37,012 nt of DNA from Candidatus Poseidoniaceae archaeon (GTDB lineage Archaea > Thermoplasmatota > Poseidoniia > Poseidoniales > Poseidoniaceae). The stretch lies in NCBI GenBank assembly GCA_028821785.1, contig JAPKFC010000011.1:1-37012 (forward strand), in the 5' to 3' direction. The notes under the pieces were generated by a model. The model searched no databases. It saw only the letters and a list, made by a program, of their open reading frames with translations, and was not told the origin of the DNA. The translations under genes and the position numbers were made by a program. Shown here one piece after another: positions 17,101-26,100 of this stretch. Position 1 is the stretch's first letter, and the number at the start of each line of letters is the position of its first letter.

Positions 17101-20100
17101 AATGTGCTGGTGTTGGATGTACTTGGAGTGCGGACATACCAACTCTAGAACGTGGCGACGAAGTCGAATACTACATGACAGCACAAGATACTAGCACAGC
17201 ATCTTCTGGTGTAAACACTGTAACTTCTTCAACAAACACATTCGAAGTTGGCGACCCTAACAAGATGCTGATTATTGAATGGAGAGATATGGGTTATACC
17301 ACAAGTTACCTATGTACCTATCAAGTTGTAATGTACGACGTTACTAACGAAATTGAATTCAAGTACGATACTGGTTGTGGTGTATACTACGACTACATGA
17401 CTACTGGATACCAAGACAGTACACGTACTAAGGGTGAAAATCTACGTACTGGAACTGGAAGTTACCAAGCAGGAGCAAACATCTTCTCCAACAACTACCG
17501 TATTTCAACATCGGCAACTTCCTATGGTCACGAGAACTTTGACCTTGGAATCAAGCACCTTACAAATGCACAAGCAGCAATTATAGGTTCTTCGAATGGT
17601 AATCCGTCAGCATACAACTGTGCTTATCAATTCAATAATAACAAGGCAAAGTGTGCTGCTAACATTGACATACCTGAAGGATTCGCATTCGAATATTTCG
17701 GTACAGAGTTCAATGGATCTGACAGTAATGATAGAATCCACATCAGCCGTCATGGTATTATGCAATTGATTAATTCTGGTAGTACTAGTACTTACAGAAC
17801 CATGGGATCATACTACTCGGTTCCTGGGGAATTACCATCCAATAATTACTATGCTAAGTCCAACACACTTGCTCCAAACTGGGGCGGATATGGATCTTAC
17901 TACTGTTACAAGAATACAGCTTACGACTGTGGTGTATATTACCGAGAAATGCCGTTTGAAGGAAAGGGTACAGATATTGAATCTGATATTACCGTTGATA
18001 CAAATTGGGATATCGCAGATAGCCCAATTAGAATTAACCCTTCTAACGATTACCTGTCAATCTCAGCGAATCTTCAGATTGAGCCAGGTGTAGTTATTCA
18101 AGTAGCAGCCGGAAAAGGTATTTCCTTTGATGGCGCTTGTGATTCATTCACAGCTACTGGAAACGTCACTAACCACATTTTGTTTGAAGGTCAAGCAGGA
18201 TCAACATGGGCTGGACTAGCGTTCACAAACTCCTGTTCTACAGGAACTGATGACCGCCACCAGTTCTCATATGTTGATATGGCTAACACCTCTGATGCAG
18301 CAATTGCAGCAGGTAGCCGTCACGGTACTGCTGCAACACCGTCATCTAACGCAAACGTTGGAAACTTCTCAATGAACCACATGACCTTCAAGAATGTCGC
18401 TTCAGCCTTCGAGCATGGAAGCGGACAAGGTACTGTCGTTACAATGAGTGATTTCAGTGTTGAAGGAAGTGCAACTGCTAACACAGCATGTTTCAACTTC
18501 GCAGAAGACACAGTTGCTACATTAACTGAAGGTACAATGAAGGATTGTAACACCGCAGGAACCTCCTGGGGTGGAGCGATTGTTATCGCAGATGGTGCAT
18601 CAACCGGTTCAACTGGTGGTTCACTATTCTTAGAGAACACAACGATTACCAATTCTTACGTCAACTTGATCGATGTAGATTTGTCAATGGTTACTGTATC
18701 TAACGTTACTGCAAACACTGCAAGCGGACAAACAGGAAGCGCAATTGTTTCCTCCGCTGGCGCAGGTTCTGAAGTTGTTCTATTCAACTTCGATGCAGAT
18801 GGCTACGACTCAGCGTCAATCAATGCTATCGGCTTGATTCACATCAACAATGTAGACTTAGGAACTGCTAACTTGGCTATGACCCCTGGTGGCTCATCGA
18901 GTACTGCGGCTGGACCATCTGGTGCAAATGCAGTAATTGACATGCTAACAGCCGGTGATATTCAGATGAATCGTATGCACCCAAGCATCTTCACAGATGT
19001 TAATGCAGGCGATGTTGGTATCTATGGAAACGCAATTACAACAGATGTACTTGACTTGGCTAACTTTATTGTTGGCGCATGGCAACTAACTGGCTGTGGA
19101 TGGAATGTTAATATGGCTGGAATTAATGCAGACCTTGTTTACAGTTCATGTTCAAGCAGTGCTGCACCTAACACACTTGTAGTTTCTGATGGTACAATCA
19201 CCCACACAAATTCAGTTACATCTGCTCTATATGCACGTAACACAAAGATGACTGTTGGTGAGACTGCAATTGGCAGTACAACTGCTGGTACAGGAACCAT
19301 TTACCTTGCTAAGGCAAGCACAAATGCTCAGATATCATTGATTGATGTAACTCAGAATGGAAACGATTGTGCAGATAACTCTGGTGACACTTCAAACTGT
19401 GACTGGGACGCTGCATCTTCTGCAACTATTTACTTCGGTGGTACTGCACAAGCAAGCACTTACAGAATGGCATTAGTCAATTTAGTTCCAACACAAATTT
19501 GGAAGTCTGGACATACTGTCGCTGCTTCAGTGGTTGACAGTAGTGGAAGCGAACTCTTTGAAGTTGGTTCCCACCTTACTGATATGAATGGGGCTGCAAC
19601 TATTTGGGTCGTCACAGGTGACTCAAATGGAAACACCTATTCTGACCACAACATCCGTGCTTTCGGTCCTGCAGGACAGAATGAAACAATGCACACCGAC
19701 GCTTGGTATCCATCTTCTGGAGACTACAACATCGGAAGCAGCATTGATTTGTTACTAGAACCAGCACCAGTTGATTTCGATCAAGCTGGAATGGACTGTG
19801 CTTGGATGGCTCTAAACGCTACCCTTTCAGTAATGCAAACCTCTCCAGGTGTCTATGAATTTGACAGCACACCTATGACCATTTCTGCTGACCTACATCT
19901 TGATGGATGTACTATCAAGTTACTAGGTTCAGTAATGAAGGTTAAGAGTTCAGCAACTTCTTCACCAGTTCTCTCTTTGAGCAATGGTGGTAAGTTGATT
20001 GTAACAATTTCCGGAGATACAGGAGCAGTTGGAAGCCTGCAAGCAATGACCTCAACCTATGGACTACATCTTGATCTCCAAGATGGCGGTTCACTAGAAA

Positions 20101-23100
20101 TTGATGGTGGTATTGTACGAGATGTTGCACAAGATGCAACAACAAACTCTGCAATACTAGTTGGCGATGGTGCAACATTGACCATGATGAATTCAGCAAC
20201 AATCTTTGGTGCATCAGCATCAGCAGATGATATGGCTACAGTCAAGGTTGATGGTGGTACAATTAATGTCGATGATTCTTCAATTATCAACACTGGTAAC
20301 ACTGGAACAGCCCTTTGGGTTGAACAATCTGGTGGAAACATCAACAACATTATTGTGAAGAACGGCGCTGTAGGTATTCAAGCTTACAACGGCGCTCCTC
20401 AAATTGATGGATTTACTTCAACTGACAACACAATTGGTGTAGATGTCTACGGTGGTATGTCACTTCCTACAATTTACCGTTCTACTTTATTGAGCGGTAA
20501 GGCAACAGGTTGGGAAACATACGGAATCGACTTGTCAACATACTTAGGAACAGGTGACTACTTGCAAGTAGGTGCAAACAGTATCTATGCTGGCGGTAAC
20601 GCACACCCTCTATACAACTATGCAACAAGCAAGTACTACATGATGACCGACCGATACAACGTTGAGTTGGAAGATGATGCAGGTAACTCTTGGAACGTCA
20701 CTCAATCTGATGATCTTGGATACTACCCATACAGTTCAGCTGACCCAGCGTCAGGTGTAGGATATGCAGCAGCATACGATGGCGGTACCGGTGGTGTACC
20801 ATCCTATAACTGTAATTATTACGGTTATTCATATGGTCCAAACGCACCAACAACTCAAGATGGTTACATGTATTACCTTTGGTACTATTGGCCTGGTGGT
20901 CCACAAACTAATCCAGGTTACCCTAGTTACTACGATTATCCTGCACAGTTTGGATTTGACTGGGAGAACATCGAAGATGTAACTCCAACAGGTAACGCAG
21001 CATATTACCCATACCATTACTGGGGATACTACTACACCTCATACCATGGTGGCGCAGCAGGTACTACCTTTGCACCTCCTGAAGGATATAATGGATTGTT
21101 TGGAAATTACAACATCTGTCTTGATTATGCATATTCATATTACATGGATGCAGGAGAAGGCGCACGTTTGACTTATCCTATTGTAGATATCTCTGCAAGC
21201 AACATTACCAAGGTCACTCTTTGGATGGATGTTTTGCACAACCGTGCAGACAACTACCAAGACCGCTTGGATTTCGTAGCTCGTAGTGGAAACGACCCTG
21301 CTGAACTAGGAAACTATGTCCGTGAATCTGGTACTGCTCTATTCAAGGATGGAACAATTACCGGTGCAGACACAGGTATTGAAGTCGGTGGCGCATTCGC
21401 TGCTGCTCACTTTGAGAATGTAGATGTTACAAGCCCTGTTAATGCAGGAATGGAAATTGTAGGACAAACTGCGGCATCATCTACTGGATTTGCAGTAACA
21501 GGAGGTACATATGGTGTACTTGCTGGAACTTCAGCATCAGGTAGTATCGATCTGCTAGATTTGGACCTTAATGGACAAACATCTGCTGGTATATACTACG
21601 TCAAGGATATTACTGGAGACTTATCTGGAGATATAACTAACTCTGCTGGACCGGCATTCAAGTATGGTCCTCTGTCTCACAGGGATATTTCCTTTGATTC
21701 AGTGGCTATTGAAAGCAATGCTATCGGTGTTGAAACTGCAGGAACTGGAGATATCACAATGCAAGATGTCACAATGCTTAATACCGTAGATGTTTCAATT
21801 ACTGGAACATCAGACGTTGACTTCATCGAAGGAACAATTGATGTGAATTCGGTTTCAGTTACTGGAACTGGACTGTTTACCAGAATGCGTGAATTAGCAG
21901 TTACTCTAACTGCAGATTCAAATGTAGTTCCTGGTGCTACAGTTAATCTATTGGATGCAAGTGGTCAAGCTGCTGGAACTGGAACAACAGATTCCAACGG
22001 TCAAGTCGCAGGACTAACGTTCACGACTGCAACTGTTGATAATGGTGGAGTAGTAATTCCAAGTCTAAGTGGTTATGAAATTTCAACTGTCGCTAAGGTG
22101 GCTTATTATTACACCTCTTCGACAAACAACCTTATGGATTTCCGCTATGCATTTGAGTCAGCAACACTCACTGATACAAGTGGAAACTCAGAAACGGTTG
22201 CTTTGGTTGACCAAATCACAGACCGAGTTTGTTACGGATTCTCATCACCATCATATACAATGGTGGCTCAATGTAGTGGATATTTGAACACTGCAGGGTC
22301 CCGTAACGTGGATACTGATGGAGATGGAGTAAATGATGGTAAGGAGTATGGATATTATGGTGGAATTGCTACAGACATGTCTAACAAGACTCTAATGATC
22401 GATGTACCATTTATGTATATCAACGGTGGTTCTGATTATGACTTTAACAACACTCAAATCCTTGCAACTGGTGGTTACACATACTACGATACACAACGCT
22501 GGTACCCTAAGGCTCCATATGGATCAACTTTCACCATGCATGATGGTGCTATGTATTCCATGATGGTTAACCCAGATACTGGAAGTCCAATGGGAATTGA
22601 ACTTGGATATTATTACTATGCTTTGAATCTAAATATTGATAATTCAATATTGACTGGTATGGCAACTATTGCAACATCCAACGGTTACAACTATGCGTTC
22701 GGTAATTACAATTGGGAAGTAGAAGAAGTCTCTATTACTAATTCTGTTATCACTCATTTCCGTGGATATACTACATTGAATAATGCAGTCTCCTGGAATG
22801 ACATGTGTATTGCACTTGGTGGTGGAGATGGTGGAGTCATTAGTGGCAACACTTTCAACGATTGTGCAGTTGGTGTTATACTTCAAAGATCTCCATACTA
22901 CAGTTACCACACTGCTGATTACTTCGGTGCTGATAACCTAACTGTTAGTGGAAACACTTTCAATGATGGTGGAGAAATTGCTGACGTATGGATTTACACC
23001 AACGCTTATGCAGATGATGCAGTCATTACTGATAACACATTCAACAGTGATGGTTCAAGAGGAAGTGCAGTTGCAGTGTACAATGGTAATAACAAGAGAA

Positions 23101-26100
23101 TAGAAATCTCTGACAATACCATTAACGGTGCTAATGATGGAATCTATGTAAGAAATGTTGCAGACTTCACGATTGATAACAATACAATCTATGGTGTCGG
23201 CGATTCATCTGAACCAGGTATCAATGTACGCCAAGGACAAGGTGATGTTACAAATAACACACTAATCGATGCAGATGGTGGACTTGTGTTGAACTCAATG
23301 TCTCAACCTCCTGCACCTTCATCATCATTGTGTACTATCCGTTCATATGACTACAGTTACACTAAGTCTTGTACCTTTACTCTTGCATCTGGTAAAACTC
23401 TAGCAATTGATCTAGAGACAGATAGCTGGGGCGGAGAAGTTGGATTAGAGATTACCAAGCCTGATGGAACAAAAGACACATGGTCTGCAGGTTCATTCTC
23501 GTCCCTAACTGGATACACACCTCTTGTGACATACACGGCTGCTGGAAGTTACACAGTCAAGGTAACTGACACATACGGTGACGGTGGTACAAACATGTAC
23601 GCACTTGAATCATCTGGTGGAGCAGGATACTCTGGCCCTGACATTTCTGGAAACATAATCAGTCTATCGGCTGGTCGTATTTCCCCGAATGCAGTTGGTA
23701 TTACAGCAATGGACTGTTCATCTGTAGAAATTAACTCTGCAGGAAACAGTATCACATTGTCTGACAATGCTATAGTTATCGAGAATTGTGATTTCAATGA
23801 CGATGGATCTGTACTAGCTGGTGATGGCTCATCTCTAACCAACGGAATTAATTCCGCTGATGGAGTGAACACAGTATCTTTGAGTGGAACAACCGTTTCA
23901 GGTTACGACACAGGTGTTGAGATGCCATCCGGTACTCTCAACCTAATGGGTGATGCATCAATTTCTGGTGCAACCTATGGTGTCCACGCAATGAGCACAA
24001 CTGTAACAGCGATCAACGCAGCTGTTGACGGTGGTACTGCAGGAACTGGTCTATACGTTGAAGACTCATCAGATGTTTGGGTATACCCACTAGACGCATC
24101 CGGTGATATCGGTGTACACATTGTCAATTCACCATTCCGCTGGGATGGTGGAACTGTTGATGCAACTACCGCATTGAAGGTCGACGAATCAGTAGGTACA
24201 GTTGAGAACATGACTTGGTCTTCATCAACACAAATTGATGCAGGTTCAAACGCATACATTACCTCTATTGGTAATTCTCTTGACGCATCTAAGTTGATGG
24301 TACACTCTACTGCAACTATCGATGAAGCAAATCTCTTCTCAATGGCAAGCACTCATTTGACTGCTACTCCAACGAACGAGGTTTCACTTCTAATTCAGTC
24401 CACTGACGGTACACGTGCTTCGTACGTGTCCACAAGTTTCCAACCAGAGAATATGGTTGTTGACGGTGACGACAGTGACTGGAACGGTGGAAACGCTCTG
24501 AACCCATCTGGCTATGCAATGCCTGGTGTAATGAGCGGTGACGGTACCAATGATATGTCTATGACCTACATCGAAGGTGACAACCTATACTTCGGATTGA
24601 CCGGCGAGGACTTAACCAACTCCGACTTACTGATTTACATCAGTACTGATGGAAGTGGATCCACAACTGGATACAATGGAATGGGCGGTGCTCACACACT
24701 ACCTGTACCTGCGAACTATGTTCTTTGGGCAGACAGTGATTCATCCTATGACCTGTACTCATATGGTTTCCTTGGATGGGGACCTACTTCATTGAGTCAG
24801 GACGCTATAGCAGTAGACTTCTCTGGCGACTTCGCTGAGATCTCTATTCCATTCAGCCGCATGGGCGGAACACCAAGTCAAATTGATGTTGTTGCAATAG
24901 TACAAGGAGAGAGCACTGCTGATGTCAGCACTGTTCACCCAACTCAAGCAATCAACAGCGCAAATACTCTGCAATCCTTCAGTGACTACATCACTGTTGA
25001 ATTGACTCACGATGATTTGCTGACTGGTGTAATTGCTGATGAAGTACTAGTATACCGTACCTACAAGGGATCTAACACACCAAGTGTTGCAAAGGACTAC
25101 GACGTAATGGTCAAGACCTCTGCAGACTGTGCTTATGACTGGGCTGTTAGCGAAGATGTCTCAATGGCAGCTAACGTTAACCTCGTCCTTGACATGGAGC
25201 GTGCTTGTCCTGTTATCGGAACTTCACTCGCTGACATCACTGTTAACGAGGACTCTGGTGCTTACACATTCAGCCTAACTAACATGGCTGATGACGTACA
25301 AGATGATGAATCAACAATGTCCTGGACATCTGCTGATAGTAACCTTGTTGCACACGACAATGTTCTAGTTGATTGGAACCAAAATGGTCACCAAGTAACT
25401 ATTACACCTCTTGATAACCAGTTCGGTACAATGACCTATAGCTTCGAAGTAACTGATAGCAATGGATTGACTGATTCTAAGAACATATCATTCGCTGTTG
25501 AAAACGTCAACGACGCACCAGTGATTTGTAATGTCGAAGAAAATGACTGTATGCCTCTATTCTCAGAGGATGTATCGTTCAACAACATCCTTCCTGAAGG
25601 ATTCGGTTCCCATATCAAGTCCTTGGGAGATGTAAGCAATGCAACACGTTCTTACGTCCGTGACATGGCTAATGAGCAATCACCAACCAGACAAGTCTAC
25701 ACATGGGGTGCTTCGGTACCTACAACATGTATTGCCTTCTCTGCTGAGGTCAACACGATCAACGAGTTGGTTCTAACCGAGAACACAAACAACGAACTAG
25801 GTGGCACCTGTACTGTTACTCTAACTCTATCTGACGATGGAGCAGAGAATCAAGCTGCTAGCGACTTCGATGTTGAATTCTCAGTATCACCTGTTAACGA
25901 CGCTCCGGTTATTCTTAACTGGAATGCATCAATGACCGATGATGAAGGAAGAACTGTTTCAGTGAACCCAGACAATGGATCTGTCAACACAGTGCCTTGG
26001 AAGCTTTCAGTAATGGAAGACGACACAAGTGCTGAAAACTTGACATTCAGTCTGGCTTCTATGAAGGACGATATCGATCATAACGACGCTGATTTGACTT

